Source: Ralstonia mannitolilytica
Lineage (GTDB): Bacteria; Pseudomonadota; Gammaproteobacteria; Burkholderiales; Burkholderiaceae
DNA: 64,000 nucleotides
Assembly: GCF_905397375.1 (NCBI RefSeq)
Contig: NZ_CAJPVG010000004.1
Coordinates: 186,001-250,000, forward strand
Direction of reading: 5' to 3'
The position numbers and the translations under genes are program-made. This document shows positions 19,086 through 30,009 of this stretch, piece by piece. The notes under the pieces were generated by a model, which was given only the letters and a program-made list of their open reading frames with translations, was not told the origin of the DNA and ran no database searches. Every line of letters begins with the position of its first letter. The stretch's first letter is position 1.

Positions 19086-20657
19086 ATGACCGATCCCATT
19101 CTGATTGCCAAGAACGCCAAGACCGAACTGGTGCTGCTGCCCCAGCTTGCCAACCGGCATGGCCTGATCACCGGCGCCACCGGCACCGGCAAGACGGTGA
19201 CGCTGCAAACCATCGCGCAGGGCCTGTCGAACATCGGCGTGCCCGTGTTTATGGCCGACGTCAAAGGTGATCTGACCGGCATTTCCCAGCCCGGCCAGTC
19301 GAACGACAAGCTCAAGGCGCGCCTGCAGGAGCGGGGCCTGGACGAGCCCCAATGGGCCGCCTGCCCCGTCACGCTGTGGGACGTGTATGGTGAGCGCGGC
19401 CACCCCGTGCGCGCCACGGTGTCGGACATGGGCCCGCTGATGCTGTCGCGCATGCTCGAGCTCAACGACATCCAGACGGGCGTGCTCAACCTCGTCTTCA
19501 GGATCGCAGACGATTCGGGCCTTGCGCTGCTCGACCTGAAAGACCTGCGCGCGATGCTCCAGCACGTCGGCGAGCACGCGTCGGACTACACGAACCAGTA
19601 CGGCAATATCTCGTCGGCGAGCATCGGCGCCATCCAGCGCAACCTGATCGCGCTGGAAGAGCAGGGCGCCGACCGGTTCTTCGGCGAGCCGATGCTCGAC
19701 ATCAACGACCTGATGCAGACCATCGGCGGCAAGGGCGTGGTCAACATCCTGGCGGCGGACAAGCTGCTCAACGCGCCGCGGCTGTACGCCACGTTCCTGC
19801 TGTGGATGCTTTCCGAGCTGTTCGAGCATCTGCCCGAAGTCGGCGACCTCGACAAGCCGAAGCTCGCCTTCTTCTTTGACGAGGCGCATCTGCTGTTCAA
19901 CGATGCGCCGCCGTCGCTGCTGCAGAAGGTCGAGCAGGTCGTGCGGCTGATCCGCTCGAAGGGCGTGGGCGTGTACTTTGTCACGCAGAATCCGGCCGAT
20001 GTGCCGGACACGGTGCTCGGCCAGCTGGGCAACCGCGTGCAGCACGCGCTGCGCGCCTTCACGCCGCGCGACCAGAAGGCCGTCAAGGCCGCGGCCACCA
20101 CGATGCGCGCGAACCCGGAGTTCAGCATCGAACAGGCGATCAGCGAGTTGGCTGTGGGCGAGGCGCTGATCTCGCTGCTCGACGAGGGCGGGCGCCCCGA
20201 GGTGACGCAGCGCGCGTTTGTCGTGCCGCCCGCATCGCGCATCGGGCCGATTTCGGACGACGAGCGCAAGGCGCTGCTCGCGAACTCGCTGGTGGCCGGC
20301 CGCTATGACACCGCCATCGACCGCGAATCCGCCTACGAAAAGCTCAAGGGCCGCGTGGCGCCGGACGGCAAAGGGGCGGTCGCCCCCGCGCCGGGCACGA
20401 TTGGCACGGACTTCGGCGCCTCGGCAGGTTCGGCGCCCGAGCCCGCCCCCGCGCCGACGGCGCCTGCCCAGGAAGGCGGCGGCTGGCTCGGCGAAGTCGG
20501 TTCGATCCTCACCAAGGGCACCGGCCGCAGCGGGCGTGGCGATTCAATTGTCGAAACGCTGGCCAAGTCGACCATGCGCACGATCGGCTCGACGGTCGGG
20601 CGCGAGATCGTGCGCGGCGTGCTGGGCAGCATCCTGGGCGGATCGAAAAAGCGCTGA
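19086..20657 (+). CDS. HerA/YjgR-type ATPase (DUF853)
   Basis: The 523-aa cytoplasmic P-loop ATPase carries Walker [17 protein letters not shown] near residue 30, [12 protein letters not shown], a Walker B-like [15 protein letters not shown] and the sensor text [20 protein letters not shown]. This is the DUF853/YjgR group of HerA/FtsK-like helicase-related proteins; the cellular role is unknown. A proline/alanine-rich stretch lies near residues 450-480, before the C-terminal [19 protein letters not shown] segment. ATG 19086 places [10 protein letters not shown] at the start, as in relatives; a 27-residue upstream extension is possible but has no conserved content. It is divergent from yebC. 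Confidence 0.88.
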   Translation: MTDPILIAKNAKTELVLLPQLANRHGLITGATGTGKTVTLQTIAQGLSNIGVPVFMADVKGDLTGISQPGQSNDKLKARLQERGLDEPQWAACPVTLWDVYGERGHPVRATVSDMGPLMLSRMLELNDIQTGVLNLVFRIADDSGLALLDLKDLRAMLQHVGEHASDYTNQYGNISSASIGAIQRNLIALEEQGADRFFGEPMLDINDLMQTIGGKGVVNILAADKLLNAPRLYATFLLWMLSELFEHLPEVGDLDKPKLAFFFDEAHLLFNDAPPSLLQKVEQVVRLIRSKGVGVYFVTQNPADVPDTVLGQLGNRVQHALRAFTPRDQKAVKAAATTMRANPEFSIEQAISELAVGEALISLLDEGGRPEVTQRAFVVPPASRIGPISDDERKALLANSLVAGRYDTAIDRESAYEKLKGRVAPDGKGAVAPAPGTIGTDFGASAGSAPEPAPAPTAPAQEGGGWLGEVGSILTKGTGRSGRGDSIVETLAKSTMRTIGSTVGREIVRGVLGSILGGSKKR

Positions 20658-20680
20658 GCGTTTGCCGCGCCCAGAAGCAA

Positions 20681-20701
20681 ACAGCCGGCAATGCCGGCTG
20701 T
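20681..20701. terminator. Bidirectional hairpin between yjgR-like gene and upp
   Basis: The sequence ACAGCCGGC-AAT-GCCGGCTGT forms a 9-bp GC-rich stem in the short gap between two convergent genes. Flanking T-rich stretches (CTTCGTTT on plus, TTTGCTTC on minus) are modest, so it may terminate both transcripts, less strongly than the yebC terminator. Confidence 0.6.
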
Positions 20702-20727
20702 CTTCGTTTGCGCAGAACCTGTCGCGA

Positions 20728-21378
20728 TCAGTTCTTCGTGCCGAACAGGCGGTCGCCCGCGTCGCCCAGGCCCGGGATGATGTACGCGTTGCCGTCCAGG
20801 TGCGAATCGAGCGAGGCCACGAAGAGCTTCACGCCCGGGTGCGCCTTCTGGAAGACCTCCACTCCTTCGGGGGCGGCCACGAGGGCGAGGAACAGGATGT
20901 TCTCATCCGGCACGCCACGCTTCTTCATCACGTCGATGGCGTGCGCGGCCGAGTAGCCCGTCGCGACCATCGGATCGCAGAGGATGAACGTGCGCTCTTC
21001 CAGGTCGGGCAGCCGCACGAGGTACTCCACCGGACGATGCTGCTCATCGCGGTACACACCGATGTGGCCGACCCGCGCGGACGGAATCAGTTCCAGCAGC
21101 CCGTCGCTCATGCCCACGCCCGCGCGCAGCACCGGCACCACGGCCAGCTTGCGGCCGGCGATGACGGGCGCGTCCATCGGGCCCATCGGCGTGTCGATGT
21201 GGCGCGTGGTGAGCGGCAGGTTGCGTGTGATCTCGTAGCCCATCAGCAGCGTGATCTCGCGCAGCAGCTCGCGGAACGTGCGCGTGGACGTGTCCTTGTC
21301 GCGCATGTGCGTGAGCTTGTGCTGGATCAGCGGATGATCGAGGATGAACAGGTTCGGGAAGCGCGGGTCTTGTTTCAT
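20728..21378 (-). CDS. upp: Uracil phosphoribosyltransferase
   Basis: The 216-aa enzyme converts uracil and PRPP to UMP (pyrimidine salvage, cytoplasm). It has [40 protein letters not shown], the PRPP loop [19 protein letters not shown] and C-terminal [22 protein letters not shown] 21378 gives the normal family start. The gene follows an NCS1 permease in the same direction with a 73-bp gap, suggesting a uracil uptake and salvage unit. Confidence 0.97.
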   Translation of the reverse strand: MKQDPRFPNLFILDHPLIQHKLTHMRDKDTSTRTFRELLREITLLMGYEITRNLPLTTRHIDTPMGPMDAPVIAGRKLAVVPVLRAGVGMSDGLLELIPSARVGHIGVYRDEQHRPVEYLVRLPDLEERTFILCDPMVATGYSAAHAIDVMKKRGVPDENILFLALVAAPEGVEVFQKAHPGVKLFVASLDSHLDGNAYIIPGLGDAGDRLFGTKN

Positions 21379-21451
21379 GGCAAGGCGGGAAGACGGGAAT
21401 GCGGTGATGGGGCGCATTGTACGGCGGGCCCCACCCGGAGAGTCGAACGGT

Positions 21452-22930
21452 TTATCGGCGGCCGCGCATGAGGATGACGTACACCACGGCGGAGATCGCC
21501 AGCCCCACGAACCACGCATACGTGTACAGCGCCTCGAAGACGGCCGGCACGCTGGGAACGAACCCGGCCTGCTTGAAGAAGCCCGGCAGGTTCGGCAGCA
21601 CGCCGATGACCAGCGCTGCAATCGCGCGGCCGTTCCAGCCGTTGCCGTAGCCATAGGGGCCGTCCAGGCGGAACAGCTCGCCGGTCTTGAGCACCGTACG
21701 GCGCACCAGGAAGTAGTCGACCATCATGATGCCGGCCACCGGGCCCAGCAGCGCGCCGTAACCAACCAGCCACGTGAAGATGTAGCCCTTGGTCGTCTCC
21801 AGGATCTTCCACGGCATCATCGCCAGGCCGATGCCCGCGGTGATGTAGCCGCCGATGCGGAACGAGATGCGATGCGGCGCCAGGTTCGAGAAGTCATATG
21901 CCGGCGAGACCACGTTGGCGGCGATGTTCGTCATCAGCGTGGCGGTGATCAAGGCCAGCAGTGCGACGATGACGGACGGGCCCGTCATCTTGCCGGCCAG
22001 CGTGACCGGATCCCAGATGGCCTGGCCGTAGATGACCACGGTGGACGAGGTGACCAGCACCGCCACCAGCGCCAGCAGCCCCATTGGCCCCGGCAGGCCG
22101 ATGGCCTGCCCGACGAGCTGGTCGCGCTGGCTGCGCGCGAAGCGGGTGAAGTCGGGGATGTTCAGCGCCAGCGTGGCCCAGTAGCCGACCATGGCGGTCA
22201 GCGAAGGCCAGAAGAAGCCCCAGAACTCGCCCGCGCGCTTGCCGCCGTCGGCAAAGGCCGATGGCGCCGACAGCATCGGCCCGAAGCCGCCCGCATTCGT
22301 GTACGCCCACCACACCAGCCCCAGCGCAGCCAGGATCAGCAGCGGCGTGGCCAGCGCCTGGAAACGCTTGATCGATTCGAGCCCACGGGTGATCAGCCAG
22401 ATGTGCAGGCCCCAGAACAGCAGGAAGCAGAACCCTTGGCCCGGGTTGATGCCCAGCCCCGGGATGTTGCCGCCCACCAGCATGTTGTCGGTGATGACGT
22501 TCAGGATGGTGTAGATGGCCTGGCTGCCCAGCCACGTCTGGATGCCGAACCAGCCGCACGCCACGATCGCGCGCAGGATGGCCGGCAACTGCGCGCCGCG
22601 CACGCCAAACGACGCACGCACCAGCACTGGGAAGGGGATGCCGTACTTGGTGCCCGCGTGTCCCACCAGCACCATCGGCACCAGCACGATCAGGTTGCCG
22701 AGGAACACCGTCAGCACCGCCTGCCACCAGTTCATCCCCTCGCTCATCAGGCCGGAGGCGAGCATGTAGGCGGGCACCGACACCACCATCGATACCCACA
22801 GGGCGGCGTAGTTGGCGGCCGTCCAGGTGCGGGCGGCCGGCGGGGTGGGGTTGAGGTCTTCGTTCCAGAGCGTCGGATCCGGCGCCCCGCTGGCGCCGCC
22901 GGAGTGGGCGGGGGAGGTGGTTTGGCTCAT
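21452..22930 (-). CDS. NCS1 family nucleobase permease, probably uracil
   Basis: The 492-aa integral membrane protein belongs to the NCS1 family of cytosine/uracil/allantoin/hydantoin symporters. It contains about 12 hydrophobic segments and the family texts [55 protein letters not shown] and [19 protein letters not shown]. The substrate is not readable from motifs with confidence; the downstream upp gene favours uracil. ATG 22930 ([10 protein letters not shown]) is preferred to an upstream in-frame extension. A short spacer divides it from a divergent EamA transporter gene. Confidence 0.88.
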   Translation of the reverse strand: MSQTTSPAHSGGASGAPDPTLWNEDLNPTPPAARTWTAANYAALWVSMVVSVPAYMLASGLMSEGMNWWQAVLTVFLGNLIVLVPMVLVGHAGTKYGIPFPVLVRASFGVRGAQLPAILRAIVACGWFGIQTWLGSQAIYTILNVITDNMLVGGNIPGLGINPGQGFCFLLFWGLHIWLITRGLESIKRFQALATPLLILAALGLVWWAYTNAGGFGPMLSAPSAFADGGKRAGEFWGFFWPSLTAMVGYWATLALNIPDFTRFARSQRDQLVGQAIGLPGPMGLLALVAVLVTSSTVVIYGQAIWDPVTLAGKMTGPSVIVALLALITATLMTNIAANVVSPAYDFSNLAPHRISFRIGGYITAGIGLAMMPWKILETTKGYIFTWLVGYGALLGPVAGIMMVDYFLVRRTVLKTGELFRLDGPYGYGNGWNGRAIAALVIGVLPNLPGFFKQAGFVPSVPAVFEALYTYAWFVGLAISAVVYVILMRGRR

Positions 22931-23103
22931 GTCGATGTGGAATCCGTTGTCGTTGTGATAGTCCGGAATGCAGGCGCGATTGTACGGCGGTCCTGGGCGC
23001 GCCCAAGCGAACGCCGTGCCACGGAGGCTGCACCCGGCCCGGAACGATTTGCTGAATTCAAATACAATCGACGCGCTCGCCAACCCGCCCCGCGCTCCCC
23101 GCT

Positions 23104-24042
23104 GTGACCACCGCGTCCTCTGCGTCTTCCACCTCCACGCGCACCACCGACACCGGCGGCCTGCTGCTTGCCTCCGTGGGCGCCGTGCTGTTCTCGGCCA
23201 AGGCCATCGTCGCCAAGCTGATGTACCGGTATCAGGTGGATGCCGTCATGGTGATCACCCTGCGCATGCTGCTGGCCGCGCCGCTGTTCATGGCGATGGG
23301 CTGGTGGCAATCGCGGCGGGCTGCGCCCCTGGCCCCGGCCGACCGCTGGCGCATCGTCGGCCTGGGGCTGATCGGCTACTACCTCTCGAGCTTCCTCGAC
23401 TTCCTGGGCCTGCAATACATCACGGCCGGGCTGGAGCGGCTGATCCTGTTCCTGACGCCGTCGTTCGTGCTGCTGATCACGGCGACGGTGTTCAAGCGGC
23501 GCATTACCGGCTTGCAGTGGGCCTCCTTGGCGCTCGCCTACGCGGGCATCGTGCTGGTGTTCGCGCACGATCTCGATCTGGGCGGCGGCCACGTGTGGCT
23601 CGGCGGCGGCCTGGTGCTCGCCAGCGCCATCAGCTATGGCGTCTACCTGCTGGCAAGCGGCGAGCTCGTCAAGCGCGTCGGCTCGATGCGGCTCGTGGCC
23701 TATGCGATGTGCGTCTCGACGGTGGCGTGCATCGTCCAGTTTCTGGTGCTGCGGCCGGTGCATGCGCTGGTGCTGCCGTGGCAGGTGTATGGGCTGTCGG
23801 CCATCAATTCGGTGTTCTGCACCGTGGCGCCGGTCACGCTCACGATGATGGCCGTGGCGCGCGTCGGTGCGCCGGTGGCCTCGCAGGCGGGCATGATCGG
23901 GCCGGTGTCCACGCTGCTGCTGGGCTGGTGGCTGCTGGGCGAGCCGATCACGTTGTGGCAGATCGCCGGCAGTGGGTTGGTACTCGCGGGCATGGCGCTG
24001 CTGTCCCGCCGCGGTGGTCAATCCGGCGGTCCGCCGAAATAA
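23104..24042 (+). CDS. EamA/DMT-superfamily transporter
   Basis: The 312-aa protein shows ten hydrophobic segments arranged as two EamA repeats, starting with GGLLLASVGAVLFSAKAIVA. The second repeat includes LGGGLVLASAISYGVYLLAS and ends in VLAGMALLSRRGG. Proteins of this superfamily usually export amino acids, metabolites or drugs across the inner membrane; the substrate is unknown. Translation starts at GTG 23104. It is divergent from the NCS1 permease and precedes an SDR gene by 22 bp, so SDR, mgsA and qor may share its transcript. Confidence 0.85.
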   Translation: MTTASSASSTSTRTTDTGGLLLASVGAVLFSAKAIVAKLMYRYQVDAVMVITLRMLLAAPLFMAMGWWQSRRAAPLAPADRWRIVGLGLIGYYLSSFLDFLGLQYITAGLERLILFLTPSFVLLITATVFKRRITGLQWASLALAYAGIVLVFAHDLDLGGGHVWLGGGLVLASAISYGVYLLASGELVKRVGSMRLVAYAMCVSTVACIVQFLVLRPVHALVLPWQVYGLSAINSVFCTVAPVTLTMMAVARVGAPVASQAGMIGPVSTLLLGWWLLGEPITLWQIAGSGLVLAGMALLSRRGGQSGGPPK

Positions 24043-24064
24043 ACGTCAAGAGGAGTCAGGCAGG

Positions 24065-24856
24065 ATGGATCTGGGCTTGAAAGGCAAGCGCGCGCTGGTG
24101 TGCGGCGCGAGCAAGGGATTGGGCTTCGCCTGCGCCGATGCGCTGGCAGCGGAAGGCGTGGACGTGGTGATCGTCGCGCGTGGCGCCGAGGCATTGCAGG
24201 CTGCGGCGGACCGCATTCGCAGCGCACATGGCGTGCGTGTGGAGGCCGTGGCCACCGACATCACCACGCCGGAAGGCCGCGCCGAGGCGCTGCTCGCGTG
24301 CGAGCGCCTGGGCGGCTCACCTGACATCCTCATCAACAACGCGGGCGGACCGCCGCCGGGCAACTTCCGTGACTGGGACCGCGAGGCGTGGATCGCCGCA
24401 CTGAATGCCAACATGCTCACGCCCATCGAGCTCATCAAGGCGACCGTCGACAAGATGATCGAGCGCCGCTGGGGCCGCATCGTCAACATCACCAGCGGTG
24501 CGGTGAAGGCGCCGATCGACGTGCTGGGCCTGTCCAACGGTGCGCGCTCCGGCCTGACCGGCTTTGTGGCGGGGCTGGCGCGCGAGGTCGCCAAGCACGG
24601 CGTGACCGTCAACAACCTGCTGCCGGGCCAGTTCGAGACCGACCGCCTGGCCAAGACGCTGGAAGCCGGCGCCAAGGCGGCGGGCATCAGCGCCGAAGAA
24701 AACTACGAGCGCAAGCGCCAGGGCAACCCGGCGCGGCGCTTTGGCCAGCCGGCCGAATTTGGCGCCGTGTGCGCCTTCCTGTGCAGCGAGCACGCCGGCT
24801 ACCTGAACGCGCAGAACATCCTGCTGGATGGCGGCGCATACCCTGGCACCTTCTGA
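24065..24856 (+). CDS. Atypical short-chain dehydrogenase lacking the Tyr-Lys pair
   Basis: The 263-aa Rossmann protein has a good NAD(P)-binding motif ([16 protein letters not shown]), the NNAGG motif and the catalytic-Ser region [16 protein letters not shown]. At the place where SDRs have Y-x3-K, thirteen and seventeen residues after the Ser, this protein has Ser and Arg (LSNGARSGL). The C-terminal half is otherwise normal ([32 protein letters not shown]). It resembles the beta-ketoacyl-reductase-like SDR subgroup known to deviate from the catalytic tetrad. Enzymatic redox activity by the standard mechanism is unlikely. ATG 24065 has an AGGAGTCAGGCAGG ribosome site upstream. Confidence 0.85.
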   Translation: MDLGLKGKRALVCGASKGLGFACADALAAEGVDVVIVARGAEALQAAADRIRSAHGVRVEAVATDITTPEGRAEALLACERLGGSPDILINNAGGPPPGNFRDWDREAWIAALNANMLTPIELIKATVDKMIERRWGRIVNITSGAVKAPIDVLGLSNGARSGLTGFVAGLAREVAKHGVTVNNLLPGQFETDRLAKTLEAGAKAAGISAEENYERKRQGNPARRFGQPAEFGAVCAFLCSEHAGYLNAQNILLDGGAYPGTF

Positions 24857-24866
24857 GCCAACCACG

Positions 24867-25301
24867 ATGACGACCCTGACGCCCGAGAGCGCCCCCCCGA
24901 AACGCCGCCGCATCGCCCTGATCGCGCACGACCACAAGAAAGACGACATGGTGGCGTTCGCGCAGACGCATCAGGCCTTTCTCTCGCAATGCGATCTGCT
25001 GGCTACGGGCACCACCGGCGGCCGGCTGGAGAAGGAGGTCGGCCTGACCGTGCAGCGCATGCTGTCCGGCCCGTGGGGCGGCGACCTCCAGATCGGCGCG
25101 CAGCTTGCTGAAGGCCGTGTCGACGCGGTGATCTTCCTGCGCGACCCGATGACGCCGCAGCCGCATGAACCCGACATCAACGCGCTCGTGCGCGCGTGCG
25201 ACGTGCACAACATTCCCTGCGCCACCAACCTGGCGACCGCCGACCTGGTGATGTCCGCCCTGCAGGTGGTGCAGCCCGACCCGAAGGAGATCCACGCATG
25301 A
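24867..25301 (+). CDS. mgsA: Methylglyoxal synthase
   Basis: The 144-aa enzyme makes methylglyoxal from dihydroxyacetone phosphate, a glycolytic bypass used in phosphate limitation or carbon overflow. It has [56 protein letters not shown] with the catalytic Asp of [20 protein letters not shown] and [17 protein letters not shown] 24867 gives the family length. Its stop overlaps the qor start by 4 bp, so the two are co-translated; the reductase downstream could deal with reactive carbonyls or quinones. Confidence 0.95.
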   Translation: MTTLTPESAPPKRRRIALIAHDHKKDDMVAFAQTHQAFLSQCDLLATGTTGGRLEKEVGLTVQRMLSGPWGGDLQIGAQLAEGRVDAVIFLRDPMTPQPHEPDINALVRACDVHNIPCATNLATADLVMSALQVVQPDPKEIHA

Positions 25302-26278
25302 CACAAGCGAAAGCCATCCGCATCTTCGAGACCGGCGGTCCGGAAGTGATGCAGTACGTCGATGTCGACGTGCCTGCACCCGGCCCCGGCGAGGCCACCA
25401 TCAAGCAGCACGCCATCGGTCTGAACTACATCGACGTCTATTTCCGCACCGGGCTGTATCCGCAGCCGCTGCCGGGCGGTATCGGCATGGAAGCCTCCGG
25501 GGTGGTCGAAGCGGTCGGTGAGGGCGTGACGCACGTCAAGCCCGGCGACCGCGTGGCCTATGCCGGCCGCCCCACCGGCGCCTACGCTGCGGTGCGCACG
25601 ATGCCTGCCGACATTCTTGTGCGGCTGCCGGATGCGATCGACTTTGAAACCGGCGCCGCGATGATGCTGCAGGGCATGACCGCGCAATACCTGCTTCGTG
25701 ACAGCTACCGCGTTCAGCCGGGCGATACGGTGCTGTTTCATGCAGCCGCAGGCGGCGTGGGCCTGATCGCATGCCAGTGGCTGAAGGCCCTTGGCGCCAC
25801 GGTGATCGGCACCGTCGGCAGCGATGCCAAGGCCGAACTTGCCCGCGCGCACGGCTGCGATCACACCATCGTCTATACGCGTGAGAACTTCACCGAGCGT
25901 GTGCGTGAGATCACGAGCGGCAAGGGGGTGCCGGTGGTCTACGACGGGATCGGCAAGGACACGTTTGCCGGCTCGCTGGATTGCCTGGCGCCGCGCGGCA
26001 TGATGGTGACCTACGGCAACGCGTCGGGCCCCGTGCCGCCGGTTGACCTGAGCGTGCTGAGCGCGAAGGGCTCGCTCAAGATCACGCGCCCGACGCTGAT
26101 GACCTACACGGCGCGGCGCGAGCTGCTGGAACCGATGGCGGCTGAGTTGTTTGATGTGGTGAGCAGCGGCAAGGTGAAGATCGAGATTCACCAGCGCTAC
26201 GAACTGCAGAACGCGGCGCAGGCGCACCGCGATCTGGAAGCTCGCAAGACGACCGGTTCGACGATCCTCTTGCCGTAA
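25298..26278 (+). CDS. qor: NADPH:quinone reductase (zeta-crystallin type)
   Basis: The 326-aa MDR-superfamily protein has [20 protein letters not shown] and [20 protein letters not shown] in the GroES-like domain. The cofactor-binding part carries [20 protein letters not shown] and the specificity segment [19 protein letters not shown]. There are no structural zinc cysteines, as expected for quinone reductases. It reduces quinones with NADPH in the cytoplasm. The start overlaps mgsA (ATGA). Confidence 0.9.
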   Translation: MTQAKAIRIFETGGPEVMQYVDVDVPAPGPGEATIKQHAIGLNYIDVYFRTGLYPQPLPGGIGMEASGVVEAVGEGVTHVKPGDRVAYAGRPTGAYAAVRTMPADILVRLPDAIDFETGAAMMLQGMTAQYLLRDSYRVQPGDTVLFHAAAGGVGLIACQWLKALGATVIGTVGSDAKAELARAHGCDHTIVYTRENFTERVREITSGKGVPVVYDGIGKDTFAGSLDCLAPRGMMVTYGNASGPVPPVDLSVLSAKGSLKITRPTLMTYTARRELLEPMAAELFDVVSSGKVKIEIHQRYELQNAAQAHRDLEARKTTGSTILLP

Positions 26279-26287
26279 GTTGAGACG

Positions 26288-26584
26288 TTACCGCCCGGAG
26301 GGCTTCACCCGCCGGGCGGCGGCAAAGCGCGCATCCTCGCGCACGCGGTCGGGCAGGCCGCGCAGCAGCATGTGCAGCGCGAACGGCACCAGCACGATGT
26401 CGTCCACCCAGCCGATTACCGGGATGACATCCGGGATCAGGTCGACCGGCGATACCACATACCCCACCAGCAGCAGCGCAGCCGGCGCGAGCCACCACGG
26501 CTTGTCGGGATGGCGCAGCGCAAACCACAGCAGGCGCACGTCGTTGCGCACCACGCTCCACAGGCGGAAAAGTCGTCCGAACAT
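26288..26584 (-). CDS. YkvA/DUF1232 small membrane protein
   Basis: The 98-aa protein has the DUF1232 core LLVGYVVSPVDLIPDVIPVI followed by GWVDDIVLVPFALHMLL. The family consists of small inner-membrane proteins of unknown function. The N-terminus FRLWSVVRNDVRLLWFALRH is basic and amphipathic. It converges on qor with only 9 bp between stop codons. Confidence 0.88.
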   Translation of the reverse strand: MFGRLFRLWSVVRNDVRLLWFALRHPDKPWWLAPAALLLVGYVVSPVDLIPDVIPVIGWVDDIVLVPFALHMLLRGLPDRVREDARFAAARRVKPSGR

Positions 26585-26695
26585 CGTGGGCTCCTTGATG
26601 AAAAGTCGGCGTCACATGAGGGCGTTTGGCCGGCAAACCATCGTATCAGCTTGGGGACATGGCCGGGCTTTCAAGGTGGGGCCCCATCGTCCATG

Positions 26696-26731
26696 AAAAA
26701 AGCCGGCCCTCTTGCGAGGTGCCGGCTTTTT
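26696..26731 (-). terminator. Rho-independent terminator of the BMP transporter operon
   Basis: An inverted repeat AAAAAGCCGGC ... GCCGGCTTTTT with an internal loop containing CCTCTTGCGAGG flanks the end of the BMP lipoprotein gene. Read on minus, the stem ends in a run of T, so it terminates the nucleoside ABC operon. On plus it also carries TTTTTG and could act in both directions. Confidence 0.85.
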
Positions 26732-26748
26732 GCCTCAACGGGTAGAAC

Positions 26749-27906
26749 TCAACCCGGAATCTTGCCTTCCACGCCTTCGACGTAGAACTTGATGCCGTGC
26801 AGGAAGCCGTCGTCGGCGACCTTGTCGGCGGGCAGGACTTCCTTGCCGGTGTTGTCCTTGAGCGGACCCTTCCAGATCGGTGCCGAGCCGTCGATGATGC
26901 CCTTCTTGCGGGTTTCGATCAGCGTCTTCACGTCTTCCGGCACCACGGCGTTGTAGGCGCCCAGGTCGATGGCGCCTTCCTTCAGGCCCCACCACACGGT
27001 TTCCGGCTTCCACTTGTTTTCGAGCACGTCGCCGACGACCTTGGTGTAGTACACGCCCCACTTGTTCATCGAGGCGGCCAGGTGGGCCTTCTCGCCGAAC
27101 TTGGTCATGTCGCTGTCCCAGCCGATGGCGTAGACGCCTTTTTCCTGGGCCGTTTGCACGACGGCGGCGGAGTCGGTGTTCTGCATCAGCACGTCGACGC
27201 CCTGGCCGATGAGCGTGGTGGCCGCTTCGCGCTCCTTGCCCGGGTCAAACCACTTGTTGACCCACACCACGCGGGTGGTGGCCTTCGGGTTGACGCTGCG
27301 CGCGCCCAGCGTGAACGAATCGATGTTGCGAATCACCTCGGGGATGGGCACCGAACCCACCACGCCGAGCTTGCCCGACTTGCTCATCTTGCCGGCCACC
27401 ACGCCCGCGAGGTACGCGCCTTCATACGTGCGCACGTCGTACTGGCCGAGGTTGTCGGCGGTCTTGAAACCGGTGGCGTGCTCGAACTTCACGTCCGGGA
27501 ATTCCTTCGCGACCTTGAGCATCGATTCCATGAAGCCGAAGCTCGTGCCGAAGATGACCTTGTTGCCTTGCGTGGCGAGATCGCGGAACACGCGCTCGGC
27601 GTCCGCAGCGCTTTCGGGGACGCTTTCGACGAAGCTGGTCTTGACCTTGTCGCCGAACTTGGCTTCGACCTCCTTGCGGCCGGCGTCGTGGGCGTACGTC
27701 CAGCCTGCGTCGCCCACCGGGCCGACGTAGACGAACGCAACCTTCAGCGGCTCATTGGCCGGCGCCGGTGCGGCAGCGGCGGGGGCCGACGATGCGGCCG
27801 GCGCGGCATTGCCGCCGGCGTTGTCGTTGGACTTGCCGCAACCCCAGAGGGTCAGGGCAGCGCCGGCGGCCAGGGCGGCCAGCGTGATCCTGCGAGTGAC
27901 GTTCAT
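26749..27906 (-). CDS. BMP-family ABC transporter substrate-binding lipoprotein
   Basis: The 385-aa protein has a lipoprotein signal peptide with lipobox-like LTLWGCGKS (Cys near residue 23) and an Ala/Pro-rich linker. The BMP (Med/PnrA) fold follows: KVAFVYVGPVGDAGWTYAHD, FVESVPESAADAERVFRDLA, KVIFGTSFGFMESMLKVA and AYLAGVVAGKMSKSGKLGVV. BMP proteins usually bind nucleosides or purine derivatives at the outer face of the inner membrane. It is the last-placed gene on this strand with two permeases and an ATPase upstream (31.6-28.0 kb), but a 79-bp gap precedes it. ATG 27906 gives the signal peptide MNVTRRITLAALAAG. Confidence 0.93.
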   Translation of the reverse strand: MNVTRRITLAALAAGAALTLWGCGKSNDNAGGNAAPAASSAPAAAAPAPANEPLKVAFVYVGPVGDAGWTYAHDAGRKEVEAKFGDKVKTSFVESVPESAADAERVFRDLATQGNKVIFGTSFGFMESMLKVAKEFPDVKFEHATGFKTADNLGQYDVRTYEGAYLAGVVAGKMSKSGKLGVVGSVPIPEVIRNIDSFTLGARSVNPKATTRVVWVNKWFDPGKEREAATTLIGQGVDVLMQNTDSAAVVQTAQEKGVYAIGWDSDMTKFGEKAHLAASMNKWGVYYTKVVGDVLENKWKPETVWWGLKEGAIDLGAYNAVVPEDVKTLIETRKKGIIDGSAPIWKGPLKDNTGKEVLPADKVADDGFLHGIKFYVEGVEGKIPG

Positions 27907-27985
27907 CGATTTCTCCTGTTGTGTGGCTCGTTGACTGTGTTGAAGCAAATGAAAGCGGAATGCAGAAGCTTAGGCTGCATGCAGT

Positions 27986-28906
27986 TTAGGCAGCCCCGGG
28001 GCGGAACGGCTTGCCAAGGGATGCGGGCATGTTCAGGCGAATCCAGTCCGGATTGCGCGAGATGATGGCCAGCACGACGATGGTGGCCGCAAACGGCGCC
28101 ATCGACAGAATCTGCGACGGCACCGACACGCCCATCCCCTGCAGGTGGAATTGCAGGATCGTCACGCCGCCGAACAGCAGCGCACCGAACAGGATGCGCA
28201 GCGGGCGCCAGGTGGCAAAGGTGGTCAGCGCGAGGGCAATCCAGCCGCGGCCGGCGACCATGTTCTCGACCCACATCGGCGTGTAGACCAGCGACAGGTA
28301 CGCGCCGGCCAGCCCGCAGCATGCGCCGCCAAACAACAGCGCGCCAAAGCGGACGGTGCGCACCGGATAGCCGAGCGCATGCGCCGACTCCGGCGATTCG
28401 CCGATCGCGCGCAGCGTGAGGCCAGCCCGCGTCTTGAACAGGAACCACGCAATCGCGCCGCACAGCAGCAGGCTGAAATAGACCATCCAGTGGTGCGCGA
28501 AGAGGGCGGGGCCGACAAACGGAATCGACTCCAGCCCGGGGATGCCGTGCGCCTGCGCCGGCAGCGACATGCCGACAAAGCGCTGGCCCATGAAGGCCGA
28601 CAGGCCGGTGCCGAAAATCGACAGGGCGAGGCCCGTGGCGACCTGGTTGGTGACGAGCACCAGCGCCAGCCATGCAAACAGCGACGCCATCACCATGCCG
28701 GCAATCGCGCCGGCAGCAAAACCCAGCAGGGGAACCTGCGTCTGGTAGCCGACCATGAAACCGACCACGGCGGCCACCAGCATCATCCCTTCGGCGCCGA
28801 GGTTGAGCACGCCGGAGCGTTCGTTCATCAAGAGGCCCAGGGCGGCCAGCAGCAGCGGGGTGCCGGCGTTGATCGACGCGGCGATCAGGGGAGCGAGACT
28901 TTCCAT
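27986..28906 (-). CDS. ABC transporter permease (BMP/nucleoside type), subunit 2
   Basis: The 306-aa integral membrane protein shows 8-9 hydrophobic segments. Family texts are LLLAALGLLMNERSGVLNLG, AEGMMLVAAVVGFMVGY and the coupling-type loop EAL-like region RAIGESPESAHALGYPVRTV. It is the yufQ/NupQ-like member of the branched-chain-amino-acid permease superfamily that pairs with the larger permease upstream. The start codon at 28906 lies 1 bp before the end of the preceding permease gene's stop (28908), so the two are translationally coupled. Confidence 0.92.
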   Translation of the reverse strand: MESLAPLIAASINAGTPLLLAALGLLMNERSGVLNLGAEGMMLVAAVVGFMVGYQTQVPLLGFAAGAIAGMVMASLFAWLALVLVTNQVATGLALSIFGTGLSAFMGQRFVGMSLPAQAHGIPGLESIPFVGPALFAHHWMVYFSLLLCGAIAWFLFKTRAGLTLRAIGESPESAHALGYPVRTVRFGALLFGGACCGLAGAYLSLVYTPMWVENMVAGRGWIALALTTFATWRPLRILFGALLFGGVTILQFHLQGMGVSVPSQILSMAPFAATIVVLAIISRNPDWIRLNMPASLGKPFRPGAA

Positions 28907-28907
28907 A

Positions 28908-30009
28908 TCAGTGGTGCGCGCGCCAGCGCAGGCGGTATTCGATGAGCGTGTCGCAGGCGAGCAGGAAGAACAGCAGCATCCCCTGGAACACTCCGGTAAT
29001 GGCCGACGGCAGCCCCAGGCGCGATTGCGCAAGCTCGCCGCCGATATAGAAGAGCGACATCACGATCGCGCCCAGCACGGTGCCCACCGGGTTCAGGCGC
29101 CCGACGAACGCCACCACGATGGCGGCAAAGCCGTAGCCGGGGGAAATGGATGGCAGCAGTTGCCCGATCGGCCCGGTGACTTCGAAGGCGCCGGCAATGC
29201 CTGCGAGGCCGCCCGACACCAGCAGCGCCGTCCACAGCGCCGCCCGCGACGAGAAACCTGCATAGCGCGCGGCTTGCGGCGCCAGGCCGCCGACTTGCAG
29301 GCGATAGCCCGCAAAGCTGCGGAAGACGAACAACGTCATCGCCGCCGTCATCACCAGCATGAACAGGAAGCCGACGTGCAGGCGCGTGCCGGCCACGAGC
29401 GTCGGCAGAACGAACGCGCTGTCGAACACGATCGATTGCGGGAAGTTCATGCCGTTCGGGTCTTTCAACGGCCCGTTGACCACGTACAGCAGCAGCAACT
29501 GCGCGATGTACGTAAGCATGAGCGAGACGAGGATCTCGTTGGCATGAAAGCGATCGCGCAGCAGCGCGGTGATCGCCGCCCACAGCGCGCCGCCGACGAG
29601 GCCGGCAACGATGGCCAGCACCAGCGCAAAGCCGCCGGGGATGGCGGGCGCCGGCGTATCGAAGTAGATGATGGTGGCCGCTGCAAAGATGCCGCCCACG
29701 ATGAGCTGCCCCTCCGCGCCGATGTTCCATACGTTGGCGCGATAGCACACCGACAAGCCCAGCGCGCACAGCACCAGCGGCACGGTCTTGAGCAGCACTT
29801 CACCGATCGCGCGCTTGCTGACCAGCGGTTCGACCAGGAACACGCGCAGCCCCGCGACCGGGTCCTTGCCGAGCAGCGCGAACAGCAGCAGGCCGAACAC
29901 CATCGTCAGCACCAGCGCGATGAGCGGCGAGGCATAGGCCATGGTGCGCGACGGAATGGCCCGCAGCTCCAGCGAAACGGGCAGCGCCAGGCGGCTGCCA
30001 TGCATGACG

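Noticed and set aside
26696..26731. Possible riboswitch or small RNA near the BMP gene
   Set aside because: The hairpin with T-runs is a plain terminator at the operon end, and no purine aptamer core is seen upstream of the ATPase gene either.
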